The notes beneath the pieces are model-generated. The model had not been told where the DNA came from and made no database searches. It worked only from the letters and a program-made list of their open reading frames with translations. Shown one piece after another: positions 1-7,169 of a DNA stretch of 10,179 nucleotides. Position numbers and translations under genes: made by a program. Source of the DNA: Pseudomonadota bacterium. GTDB lineage: Bacteria; Pseudomonadota; Gammaproteobacteria; Acidiferrobacterales; UBA6901. Positions within the stretch are counted from its first letter, which is position 1. Each line of letters opens with the position of its first letter. Where the stretch lies: positions 1 to 10,179 of the forward strand of contig JAJXUF010000113.1 of NCBI GenBank assembly GCA_021783175.1, read 5' to 3'.

Positions 1-187
1 TGACGTGATGCCATTCCCCACCCACGCGAAAATCCATTTTCTCCAGCGTGTTGGTAAAACCATTCGGTCCCCACCAATTCACGACATGCTCAGGCTTGGT
101 CATCGCCTCCCACACCAGTTCGCGCGGAGCATTGAAGATGCGACTGATGACGATCTCCCGGTCGGAAATGTCGGTGCTTGCATCCAT
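1..187 (-). CDS. SRPBCC/AHSA1-family protein, 3' end beyond window
   Basis: The first 62 codons are present; the gene runs off the left edge. The N-terminus reads MDASTDISDREIVISRIFNA, followed by APRELVWEAM and a WWGP motif near residue 37. This is typical of the START/Bet v1-like AHSA1 (Aha1 C-terminal-like) family, whose members form a helix-grip hydrophobic pocket; the ligand is unknown. The ATG at 187 is chosen because an AAGGAGA ribosome binding site lies six bases upstream, inside the last codons of the preceding gene. Only two bases separate that gene's TAG from this ATG, so the two are probably translationally coupled. Fusion-like operons of an ArsR regulator with an SRPBCC protein are common in proteobacteria, which supports the family call. 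No specific function can be given. Confidence 0.85.
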   Translation of the reverse strand, partial: MDASTDISDREIVISRIFNAPRELVWEAMTKPEHVVNWWGPNGFTNTLEKMDFRVGGEWHHV

Positions 188-189
188 TA

Positions 190-552
190 CTATTCTCCTT
201 GTGTTGTTAACTCAACTGCCGGGTATTCAAATACATGCCTGATGATCTTCTTCAAATCAGCCACTGGAATCGCATCGGTGACTTTGAAATTGATGCTGCC
301 CTCATCTGCTTTGAAGGCAGGGTGTTTTTTTATGAACTCTTCTATGTACTCCGAGCTGTTGGTATAGAGTGAAACGCCTTTCTTCCAGTAACCCAGCGCC
401 ACTTCTCTCGAATTCATTTTGTAAGTCGGTATCTGGCGAGCGATCACAACTTGGGCATCAGGGTAGAGCGCCAGGATCAGGCCGTGTAACTGGTCAAACA
501 CCGGTTTCCCTTCTGGCACTGCATCTATGTAAAGGCGAACTTCGTCGTGCAT
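190..552 (-). CDS. DUF1801-family protein
   Basis: A 120-residue protein starting MHDEVRLYIDAVP, with an IPTYK segment near residue 43 and KKGVSLYTN near residue 60. This matches the small alpha/beta DUF1801 (YdhG-like) family of unknown biochemical role. An ATG twelve bases further upstream (564) is in frame, but 552 is preferred: GGAG sits at 558-561, six bases before it, whereas the 564 ATG has no ribosome binding site. The gene follows the ArsR gene on the same strand by about 20 bases and nearly touches the SRPBCC gene, so all three are likely one transcript. DUF1801 proteins often accompany ArsR/SRPBCC pairs; the shared job is unknown. There is no signal peptide or membrane segment, so it is probably cytoplasmic. 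The family call is by recall of motifs, not a search. Confidence 0.75.
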   Translation of the reverse strand: MHDEVRLYIDAVPEGKPVFDQLHGLILALYPDAQVVIARQIPTYKMNSREVALGYWKKGVSLYTNSSEYIEEFIKKHPAFKADEGSINFKVTDAIPVADLKKIIRHVFEYPAVELTTQGE

Positions 553-571
553 GATTTTCTCCATTGAGCAA

Positions 572-937
572 TCATTTTTTCTTGCGGACTTTTTTCTTTT
601 CCTGTGCCTGCAACTCTTTTAAGTAACTATCCAGCCGGTCGAAGCTTTGTTCCCAGAACTGGCGGTATTGGTCGATGAAGCCGGCGGCTTCCTGCAATGG
701 GGCTGCTTCTAATTTGCAAGGACGCCACTGCGCCTGGCGTCCTTGCGTAATGAGTCCGGCGCGTTGCAACACCTTGAGATGCTTGGTTACGGCAGGCGGA
801 CTGATCGAGAATGGAGCAGCCAGTTCGGCGACGGATGTCTCGCCGAGGGCCAGCCGGGCCAGGATCGCGCGTCGAGTGGGGTCGGCGAGTGCCGCAAAGG
901 TGCTGCTGAGACGATCGACGGACATTTTCGTTACCAT
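572..937 (-). CDS. ArsR-family winged-helix repressor (SRPBCC-operon type)
   Basis: A 121-residue protein. Residues 17-26 (LADPTRRAIL) and the winged helix-turn-helix at about 35-61, with recognition helix SPPAVTKHLKVL, are diagnostic of the ArsR/SmtB fold. The metal-binding ELCVCDL motif is absent and the only cysteine is near residue 75, so it is probably not a metal sensor. It belongs with the ArsR group paired with SRPBCC proteins. The C-terminus is a lysine-rich tail (KKKVRKKK). Start choice is uncertain: ATG 937 gives MVTKMSVDRL and ATG 925 gives MSVDRL, and neither has a clear Shine-Dalgarno sequence; the predicted transcript start lies only about 13 bases before 937. It is the first gene of the operon and very likely represses its own promoter through the dyad at 931-958. 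Confidence 0.9.
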   Translation of the reverse strand: MVTKMSVDRLSSTFAALADPTRRAILARLALGETSVAELAAPFSISPPAVTKHLKVLQRAGLITQGRQAQWRPCKLEAAPLQEAAGFIDQYRQFWEQSFDRLDSYLKELQAQEKKKVRKKK

Positions 938-958
938 TATTAATTAACCGAATGGTAA
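931..958. promoter_or_regulatory. Candidate ArsR operator (8-bp inverted repeat)
   Basis: TTACCATT (931-938) and AATGGTAA (951-958) are exact inverted repeats with a 12-base spacer. The dyad overlaps the last two bases of the -10 hexamer, the predicted transcription start and the first ATG of the ArsR gene, which is where an autorepressor would act. A smaller dyad, ACC-GAAT-GGT (947-956), is nested at the right side. The binding role is inferred from position; the symmetry is seen directly. Confidence 0.55.
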
Positions 959-985
959 AGTACGCTCGCCAACTAGTTCTGTCAA
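957..985 (-). promoter_or_regulatory. Sigma-70-type promoter of the ArsR operon
   Basis: Reading on the minus strand, a perfect -35 hexamer TTGACA (980-985) is separated by exactly 17 bases from TACTTT (957-962), a 4 of 6 match to the -10 consensus. Transcription would start near 950, giving a very short leader before ATG 937. This is the best sigma-70 promoter visible in the window. Confidence 0.75.
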
Positions 986-1019
986 GTATTGGTGGAGGCG
1001 CAGAAGGGGATATTTCCTG

Positions 1020-1037
1020 TGCTCGAAAAAACGAGCA
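1020..1037. repeat. Short hairpin between convergent-side gene ends
   Basis: TGCTCG, six A, then CGAGCA form a perfect 6-bp stem with an A6 loop, located between the ArsR promoter and the 3' end of the sigma-54 regulator. There is no U-tract after the stem on either strand, so it is not a standard intrinsic terminator. It may be a weak 3'-end structure for the regulator transcript. Confidence 0.25.
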
Positions 1038-1110
1038 AAGTGCGGGCAATCAAACGTGCGGATCAGCCGGGGATCGATCCTTTACGCGCAAGTACTTTTA
1101 CGAAACCGAC

Positions 1111-3015
1111 TCAGGTATTCAGTTTGCGGTAGAGCGTTTGACGGCTGATGCCAAGACGCCGTGCTGCTTCCGAGATATTGCCGTTACTGCTTCCCAGTGC
1201 TTGGCGGATAGCGGAACGGGAAAGTTCTTCGAGATTTTGCGATGGCGATTCTGTGCCGGGCAACACGATGGATTTCGGGAGGGCGGTAAGTTCTTCGATC
1301 AGGTCGTCGGACAAGTGCCGCCAGTCGATCTGGTCCTCATGCTGTTCGAGCATGGCGCTGGCCGTGCGCAGCACATTCGAGTACTGGCGCAGGTTGCCGG
1401 GCCATGGATGACGGCTCAATTGCGCCAGCAGATCGGGTGCAAGATAGACATCCCGTTTCGGGTTGAGATAGGCAAGCAGTTGTTCGGTGAGTGCCTGAAA
1501 ATCGCCGCGTTCGCGCAAGGAGGGCAGGGTCACCGTGAGACCATTGATGCGGTAATACAGGTCGCTGCGGAAGATGCCCTGATCTGCCGCTTCACGCAGC
1601 TTGCAGTGCGTGGCGCAGATCAATGCGAAATCGACATCGATCGCACGTCCGCCGCCCAGTGGAGAGACTTGGCGCTCCTGCAGCACGCGCAGCAAGCGGG
1701 TCTGCATGGACAGCGGCATGTCGCCGATCTCATCCAGGAACAGCGTACCGCCGTGCGCTTCGCGCAACCTGCCAATTGAACCCTCGCGTTTTGCGCCGGT
1801 GAAGGCGCCCGGCGAATAGCCGAACAATTCTGCTTCGATCAGGTTTTCCGGCAGGGCAGCGCAATTGATCGCGACGAACGGCCCTTCGGCGCGCGGACCG
1901 CTGTCGTGCACCGCACGTGCAAACAGCTCCTTGCCCACGCCCGATTCGCCGTGGATCAGTAATGGAATCGCCTTGCCGGCGATGCGCCGCGCTTTCTCGG
2001 TCGCACTGCGCCAGCGCAGGTCGCCGGTATCGAGGCGGGCCAGCGCATCGTTCGGTACTGCAGACGGAGTGGGGATTGTTACCGTGAGTGCCGCCTGTTC
2101 GGCATACACTTGAACATACAGCATGCTGCCATCGTGCAGGCGCACTTGTGTGGGTTGATCGGGACGCCGCCGGTGGCATGCCAGCAATTCCTCTAAACGC
2201 ACGTCGACGTTGCGGTTGAGCGGTGTGGCGCCCAGATCGGCGGGCGTGAGGCGGAGCATCGCCAGCCCGCTGCGGTTGGCGCCGACGACCCAGCCGTCCG
2301 CGGAAACGGCAATGATGCCTTCTGCAACCGAGCCGATGCCTTCGGGATGGGCATGCAGATGCAGTCGGATGTGGCGGCGGCAGGAGGCGATGACGAGGCG
2401 GTTTTCGATCATGCGTGCGGCCATGCTGACCAGGCCCAGCGTATGCGGATGCCGGCTGCGCTGGTCGCCGGAAATATCGATGACACCCATCAATTCGCCC
2501 GCCGCAGACATGATCGGCGCTGCCGCGCAGGTGAGAAAACCGTTGCGTTCGAGAAAGTGTTCAGCACCGTTGATCTCGACAGCGCTGGCCTCGGCCAGCG
2601 AGGTGCCGATGGCATTGGTGCCGCGGTGCTGTTCCTGCCAGGAGGAGCCGGTGGCCAAGGCCACGCGTTCGGCCTTGGTCAGGAAGTCGACGTCGCCCAT
2701 GGTGTGCATCAGTGTGGCCCGGCTGTCGGCCAGGATGACCATGCTGTGGCTATGCCGCACCTGCTCGAACAGATATTCCATGACGGGGCGCGAATGTGCG
2801 AGCAGATCATGGTTGCACGCCAGCGCATGGCGCAGGTTGCTGCCGCAGGAATGTTCGTTGTCTGCCAGCCGACCCGTGGGTAGCAGGCCCGCATTCAGGC
2901 TGCGCCGCCAGGAACGGGCAACGCGTTCGTCAATAATGCCGGGCAGGCAATCGCCATGTTCGAGCAGGTGCGAGCGAGCCTGACGTAAAGCCAATGCAGA
3001 CGGTGTCGATTGCAT
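1111..3015 (-). CDS. Sigma-54-dependent transcriptional activator, AcoR-like
   Basis: A 634-residue activator of the AcoR type. Residues about 75-210 form a GAF-type sensor with the W-Q-E then GTNAIGT signature (126-138). A PAS-like segment follows at about 225-300. The AAA+ sigma-54 interaction domain runs from about 330 to 555 and contains Walker A GESGVGKE (356-363), the sigma-54-contacting GAFTGA loop (403-408), Walker B LFLDEI (425-430) and FRSDLYYRI (482-490, arginine-finger region). A Fis-type helix-turn-helix occupies about 595-632 (NISEAARRLGISRQTLYRKL). All motifs needed for ATP-driven open-complex formation are intact. Start ATG 3015 has GGGAG seven bases upstream. The gene is divergent from the aldehyde dehydrogenase, whose upstream gap carries a -24/-12 promoter, so that dehydrogenase is the likely target. 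AcoR relatives respond to acetoin or short alcohols and aldehydes; the ligand here is unknown, and no acetoin dehydrogenase genes are visible. Confidence 0.93.
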   Translation of the reverse strand: MQSTPSALALRQARSHLLEHGDCLPGIIDERVARSWRRSLNAGLLPTGRLADNEHSCGSNLRHALACNHDLLAHSRPVMEYLFEQVRHSHSMVILADSRATLMHTMGDVDFLTKAERVALATGSSWQEQHRGTNAIGTSLAEASAVEINGAEHFLERNGFLTCAAAPIMSAAGELMGVIDISGDQRSRHPHTLGLVSMAARMIENRLVIASCRRHIRLHLHAHPEGIGSVAEGIIAVSADGWVVGANRSGLAMLRLTPADLGATPLNRNVDVRLEELLACHRRRPDQPTQVRLHDGSMLYVQVYAEQAALTVTIPTPSAVPNDALARLDTGDLRWRSATEKARRIAGKAIPLLIHGESGVGKELFARAVHDSGPRAEGPFVAINCAALPENLIEAELFGYSPGAFTGAKREGSIGRLREAHGGTLFLDEIGDMPLSMQTRLLRVLQERQVSPLGGGRAIDVDFALICATHCKLREAADQGIFRSDLYYRINGLTVTLPSLRERGDFQALTEQLLAYLNPKRDVYLAPDLLAQLSRHPWPGNLRQYSNVLRTASAMLEQHEDQIDWRHLSDDLIEELTALPKSIVLPGTESPSQNLEELSRSAIRQALGSSNGNISEAARRLGISRQTLYRKLNT

Positions 3016-3070
3016 GTGTTTCTCCCGGAATATTTGTTGCTATTTTTTTGTGCAGCCATTTTTTTAGGCA

Positions 3071-3098
3071 AGTATAAAAGGATGGCGGCACAGTGCAA
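3071..3098 (-). promoter_or_regulatory. Candidate sigma-70 promoter of the regulator gene
   Basis: On the minus strand TTGCAC (3093-3098) is followed after 16 bases by TATACT (3071-3076), a 5 of 6 -10 match. Transcription would start near 3064, leaving a leader of about 50 bases before ATG 3015. The -35 is weak, so confidence is moderate. Confidence 0.45.
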
Positions 3099-3124
3099 TA
3101 GCTGCGCAGATGAAATCTATCGGA

Positions 3125-3160
3125 CTGTTCCATTTTGTTACAGGTGTAGTAGTTTGGAAC
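3125..3160. promoter_or_regulatory. Candidate upstream activator site
   Basis: CTGT (3125-3128) and ACAG (3140-3143) bracket an imperfect 19-base dyad, and GTTCC (3127-3131) with GGAAC (3156-3160) form a wider inverted repeat. These lie about 80-115 bases upstream of the -24/-12 promoter, a usual distance for an enhancer-type activator bound as an oligomer. The symmetry is weak; assignment as the regulator's binding site is inference. Confidence 0.3.
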
Positions 3161-3237
3161 GTTGCCAGGCACGCAAAGTGTTTCCTGCTGATTATCGTAA
3201 ATTGCGTTGAATCAATAAGCTAACCGGCGTGTCCGTA

Positions 3238-3253
3238 TTGGCACGTTACTTGA
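3238..3253 (+). promoter_or_regulatory. Sigma-54 (-24/-12) promoter for the aldehyde dehydrogenase
   Basis: TTGGCACGTTACTTGA matches the sigma-54 consensus TGGCAC-N5-TTGC with the invariant GG (3240-3241) exactly 12 bases from the -12 G (3252). The one departure is A in place of C at 3253. Transcription would begin near 3264-3266. The presence of a GAFTGA-containing activator gene next door strongly supports a real promoter. Just downstream, GGATT/AATCC (3261-3265, 3291-3295) encloses ATCGT/ACGAT (3271-3275, 3283-3287), a nested stem at the 5' end of the transcript. Confidence 0.75.
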
Positions 3254-3329
3254 GACATACGGATTGCAACATCGTATCGGCAACGATCTTAATCCATCGT
3301 CAATACACACGAAACTAGAGGAGAAAAAC

Positions 3330-4850
<1,521 letters not shown>

Positions 4851-4904
4851 GTGGAGCTTGCCTCACATAAAAGATGTCGTCATTGCGGTCGGCCCTCTAT
4901 CCAA

Positions 4905-4955
4905 CTTTCCCCCAGAGGGGGAAAGAGCAATTGCCTCCTCTCCCTCCGGGAGAGG
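4905..4955. repeat. Two C/G-rich hairpins of a dispersed intergenic repeat family
   Basis: CTTTCCCCC (4905-4913) pairs with GGGGGAAAG (4917-4925) around AGA, and CCTCTCCC (4937-4944) pairs with GGGAGAGG (4948-4955) around TCC, followed by a GA-rich tail ending GAGGTGAGGG. The second hairpin and tail resemble the copy at 9894-9933 in this window. Such CCTCTCCC...GGGAGAGG modules are recalled as common dispersed repeats in proteobacterial genomes. There is no U-tract, so termination is unlikely to be the main role. Confidence 0.65.
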
Positions 4956-4978
4956 ATTGAGGTGAGGGTTAGCCGGAA

Positions 4979-5019
4979 TCCAGTGTTTTAATAAACTGGA
5001 CACCGGTCTGCGCCGGTGT
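4979..5019. repeat. REP-like double hairpin element
   Basis: TCCAGT (4979-4984) pairs with ACTGGA (4995-5000) around a 10-base AT-rich loop, and ACACCGG (5000-5006) pairs with CCGGTGT (5013-5019). The pattern GGAATCCAGT...ACTGGA, then CCGG-TCTGCG-CCGG and GTGACG, resembles the widespread intergenic element of the form CCGGAATCCAGT / CCGGCGCAGGCCGG / GTCATTCCGG. It is not followed by a T-run. Confidence 0.55.
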
Positions 5020-5068
5020 GACGAATGATTTAGTAGCCTTAGGATGGCTTGCTACTTCTGACTTCGTA

Positions 5069-5097
5069 ACGGGGCGGGCAACCGCCCCGTATTTTTT
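5069..5097 (+). terminator. Strong intrinsic terminator / possible attenuator ahead of DUF779
   Basis: ACGGGGCGG (5069-5077) and CCGCCCCGT (5082-5090) form a perfect 9-bp GC-rich stem closed by a GCAA (GNRA) tetraloop, followed by ATTTTTT (5091-5097). The T-run ends directly against the GGAG ribosome binding site of the next gene, whose ATG is at 5111. There is no room for a promoter between terminator and gene, so transcripts of that gene must pass through this structure. Immediately upstream, ACGAA (5021-5025)/TTCGT (5063-5067) and AGTAGC (5032-5037)/GCTACT (5051-5056) form a nested stem, giving a structured leader. Plus-strand only: the opposite strand has no T-run. Confidence 0.8.
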
Positions 5098-5110
5098 GGA
5101 GACGGAAATC

Positions 5111-5470
5111 ATGGTTGAAAAAGTGATCGCGACAGAGGCTGCGCTCGAACTGATCGCGTTCCTGAAACAGAAGCACGGTGACCTGATGTTCCACCAGTCG
5201 GGCGGCTGCTGCGACAACAGCGCAGCCAACTGCTACTTGCCGGGCGAGATCACGATAGGCGCGGGCGACGAATACCTGGGCGAGATCGGCGGCTGCCCTT
5301 TTTACATCAGCAAGTCGCAATACGAATACTGGAAACACACCCAGCTGATCATCGACGTGATCGAGGGGCGCGGCGGCACGTTTTCGCTGGAGGGACCGGA
5401 GGGGAAGGCATTTCATACGAGGTCAAGGGTGTTTACCGATGCCGAGTGGGCTGAGTTAATGGCGAAGTGA
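5111..5470 (+). CDS. DUF779 domain-containing protein, dehydrogenase-associated
   Basis: A 119-residue protein starting MVEKVIATEAALELIAFLK. Residues about 28-43 carry the family signature HQSGGCCDNSAANCYL, and a second cysteine follows in GGCPFYIS near residue 61. Then comes YEYWKHTQLIIDVIEGRGGTFSLEG. This is the DUF779 family, repeatedly found next to acetaldehyde/acetoin-type aldehyde dehydrogenases, as here. The clustered cysteines suggest metal or redox binding (inference); the biochemical role is not established to my knowledge. ATG 5111 has GGAGA nine bases upstream. An in-frame GTG at 5018 would add 31 residues across the REP element and terminator hairpin and has no ribosome binding site, so it is rejected. 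The gene lies 260 bases after the dehydrogenase and behind a terminator, so it may be expressed at a lower or regulated level. Confidence 0.9.
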   Translation: MVEKVIATEAALELIAFLKQKHGDLMFHQSGGCCDNSAANCYLPGEITIGAGDEYLGEIGGCPFYISKSQYEYWKHTQLIIDVIEGRGGTFSLEGPEGKAFHTRSRVFTDAEWAELMAK

Positions 5471-5707
5471 ACGACGGTCGTTCTTCATGCTGTATTAACT
5501 GGGAAATAATCTGAGGCGATCTGTCAGATTGCTGCAATCGGTCTTGCGTACTTCACGCTCATGCGATTGGAAATTGAATTGCATGAAAGCGGACTATGCC
5601 GGATGGCCGTTAACCCGTAGCTGCCGATGATGGTCGGAAGCTTGTCGGCACTCTATTCAAGTGATTGAAATTCAGCAGCTGACGATCAGTGTTGCCAATA
5701 GGTAGTT
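5471..5707. other. Non-coding gap with weak dyads
   Basis: No convincing gene on either strand. AACGAC-G-GTCGTT (5470-5482) overlaps the DUF779 stop codon; AATCTGA/TCAGATT (5508-5514, 5524-5530) makes a 7-bp stem with a 9-base loop; TGCCGA/TCGGCA (5622-5627, 5645-5650) is a looser pair. None has a T-tract. The gap separates the convergent 3' ends of the DUF779 and outer-membrane genes, so one dyad may act as a weak terminator. Confidence 0.35.
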
Positions 5708-6301
5708 TCAAAATTTGTAACTTAATCCCACCGAATAGACTGGAACCCTGCCATAAGCATATTGGCCTGTATCGAAAGAATCTGCGTCTATTCGAAGCGC
5801 CCAATTTTGATCAAAGTCGTATTTCGCACCCACACCAAGCGTAACCCCCTTTTTTGTGTAGCTGTCAGATGCTGAAAAAATAGTTGGGATTGTGGCTGAC
5901 CCGCTAGCACTAGATTTGACTTGAGCAATACCAAACTTGGCCAAGAAGGAAAATGCATTGTTGCCAAAGGTGTCTGAGACATTCCATGATCGAACGGCAG
6001 TTAAACTGGTTGCGTTCGATTTTGAAGATAAGTTTGCCGTTCCTGTTACCCCACCAACTGAGATGTTACCTGAGTAGCTTGACGCGCCTAAATCAACATA
6101 ACCTCCTTCGATGGCCCATTTTGAATTAAATTGGTATCCAAGAAAAAACATATAAGCATCTTGGTTACCCTTTGTAATTGATGACTGCTGCGATTGTCCT
6201 GCTGCACCATAGATATATACGCCACTATCTTGATCTGCTGTTGCTGGATTGGAAATTCCGAAGCTACACAATACTAATATCATTAAAAACATCTTGGCCA
6301 T
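5708..6301 (-). CDS. Small outer-membrane beta-barrel protein (OmpA-barrel-like)
   Basis: A 197-residue protein. Residues 1-22 are a signal peptide (MAKMF, hydrophobic core LMILVLCSFGI, ATA cleavage box before D23). The mature part alternates amphipathic strands and glycine-rich turns: GVYIYGAAGQ, YMFFLGYQFNSKWAIEGGYVDLG (50-72), GVTLGVGAKYDFDQNWALRI (152-171), and ends VYSVGLSYKF. A terminal phenylalanine after alternating aromatics is the recognition signal for the BAM complex. Length fits an eight-stranded barrel with no periplasmic OmpA domain. The ATG at 6301 has AAAGGCGA about eight bases upstream. Codon use is visibly more AT-rich than in the neighbouring genes, which hints at separate ancestry. 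Serine- and threonine-rich loops (74-95, 130-148) would be surface exposed. The specific role (porin, adhesin or structural) is unknown. Confidence 0.85.
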   Translation of the reverse strand: MAKMFLMILVLCSFGISNPATADQDSGVYIYGAAGQSQQSSITKGNQDAYMFFLGYQFNSKWAIEGGYVDLGASSYSGNISVGGVTGTANLSSKSNATSLTAVRSWNVSDTFGNNAFSFLAKFGIAQVKSSASGSATIPTIFSASDSYTKKGVTLGVGAKYDFDQNWALRIDADSFDTGQYAYGRVPVYSVGLSYKF

Positions 6302-6732
6302 ATTTATTTCGCCTTTATTTTCATTTGTTGTTGATGTACTTTACTTCCTTATCCTACCAGAGGATTGGTTATCACTGATAAAACTGTTTAACCAACTCGG
6401 TGGGTATTTGCTTTAGAGAAGCATTCTCGAAAGGTCGATTGGCAATATCCTGTACTTCCTGAACGACATTTTTTTGGCTACGAATATTCAACCTCAACTG
6501 ACTCAAATTGGCCAGTTTCGGCGATCATACCTAGTTATCAGATTGCACGAAAGCCGCCACACATGACACGGATCAACACCTCCATCCAGTCATTCAAGTT
6601 TTCTCCAATACCTCCGTTCAATTTGCTATAAAGTGCGCCGCGATCCGGTAGACGTGCATTTTGGTTTATGGCATTGCCGTCCAGCCCTCATATCGGATCT
6701 AATGTTTTTGAATCGACTATCGGGAGTTTGTC
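6302..6732. other. AT-rich intergenic region between two divergent envelope genes
   Basis: The stretch separates the divergently transcribed barrel and lipoprotein genes and should hold both promoters. I see a tetO-like palindrome (6369-6381) but no promoter that I would defend for either gene. On the minus strand, 6541-6687 is open for 49 codons without a start codon and reads like the tail of a protein (contains LPDRGALYSKLNGG and NDWMEVLIRVMCGG); it may be a decayed gene remnant. No tRNA or terminator is evident. Confidence 0.4.
6365..6395. promoter_or_regulatory. Nested palindromes, tetO-like core, candidate operator
   Basis: TTATCA-C-TGATAA (6369-6381) is a perfect 13-base palindrome containing TATCACTGATA, the same core as the Tn10 tet operator. 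It is embedded within TTGGTTA (6365-6371) and TAACCAA (6389-6395), an exact 7-bp inverted repeat. The site lies 64-94 bases upstream of the barrel gene's start codon, a fitting place for a repressor operator. No TetR-family gene is visible in the window, so the binding protein is unknown and chance is possible. Confidence 0.35.
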
Positions 6733-7062
6733 ATGCAGTTTTCAAAAGTAATTATAGCTGTCGCTGCCATCGTTCCGCTGTTTGCAGGATTGAGCGGATG
6801 TGCAAACAATATCTTCATTGGGGTTCACGAAGGAGCGGATCAAGTGACTCTGGCGGAAGCAAATCAGGTGGGTAGCTGTCAGTCCAAGGGGACTGTCATC
6901 GTCAGCGTCTTTTCCAAATATCGAATTGAAAAGGACGTGGAAGCAAATCTGTTTCAGTTGGCACGCAATGAAGCTGTTGATGCGGGGGCAGATACGGTCG
7001 TGAAGGGGGAGTCGTCTGAATACGGCAAGCGGGCTTTCAAGATGTACAAATGTCGACCTTGA
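6733..7062 (+). CDS. DUF4156-type small lipoprotein
   Basis: A 109-residue protein. Residues 1-22 form a lipoprotein signal peptide (MQFSKV, hydrophobic IIAVAAIVPLFAG) ending in the lipobox LSGC, so Cys23 should be lipidated by Lgt and the peptide cut by LspA. Asn at +2 and +3 after Ala gives no inner-membrane retention signal, so outer-membrane sorting is likely. The mature part has VTLAEANQVGSCQSKGTVIVSV, LFQLARNEAVDAGADTVV and a terminal YKC, matching the DUF4156 pattern (two conserved cysteines, Cys49 and the one near the C-terminus, perhaps a disulfide). ATG 6733 follows GGGAG with six bases between. It is a stand-alone gene; function is unknown, and related lipoproteins are linked only to envelope maintenance or stress by general association. 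Confidence 0.85.
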   Translation: MQFSKVIIAVAAIVPLFAGLSGCANNIFIGVHEGADQVTLAEANQVGSCQSKGTVIVSVFSKYRIEKDVEANLFQLARNEAVDAGADTVVKGESSEYGKRAFKMYKCRP

Positions 7063-7169
7063 ATTGATTTATCGTGATGGCGATGATCTGCCTGCAATTG
7101 CCGAAAACCCGGTTAGACATTCGCCCGCCAAGCCTTTAGACTTGCGCACTTTTTTCACAGGCAAGCATC

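Noticed and set aside
952..1779. Plus-strand frame overlapping the 3' part of the sigma-54 regulator
   Set aside because: It runs opposite to the AAA+ and Fis domains of the real gene and has no motif.
3264..3329. Upstream ATG extending the dehydrogenase by 22 residues
   Set aside because: It coincides with the predicted sigma-54 transcript start, lacks a ribosome binding site, and the ATG at 3330 has a strong GAGGAG.
5018..5110. GTG start extending DUF779 by 31 residues
   Set aside because: It would place the REP arm and terminator hairpin inside the coding region and has no Shine-Dalgarno sequence, while ATG 5111 does.
6633..6875. Plus-strand frame overlapping the lipoprotein start
   Set aside because: The frame competes with the lipoprotein gene, which has a proper ribosome binding site, signal peptide and lipobox.
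7112..7148. TTAGAC repeated 23 bases apart as a prfC promoter
   Set aside because: Both hexamers fit the sigma-70 consensus poorly, so I cannot support a promoter call.
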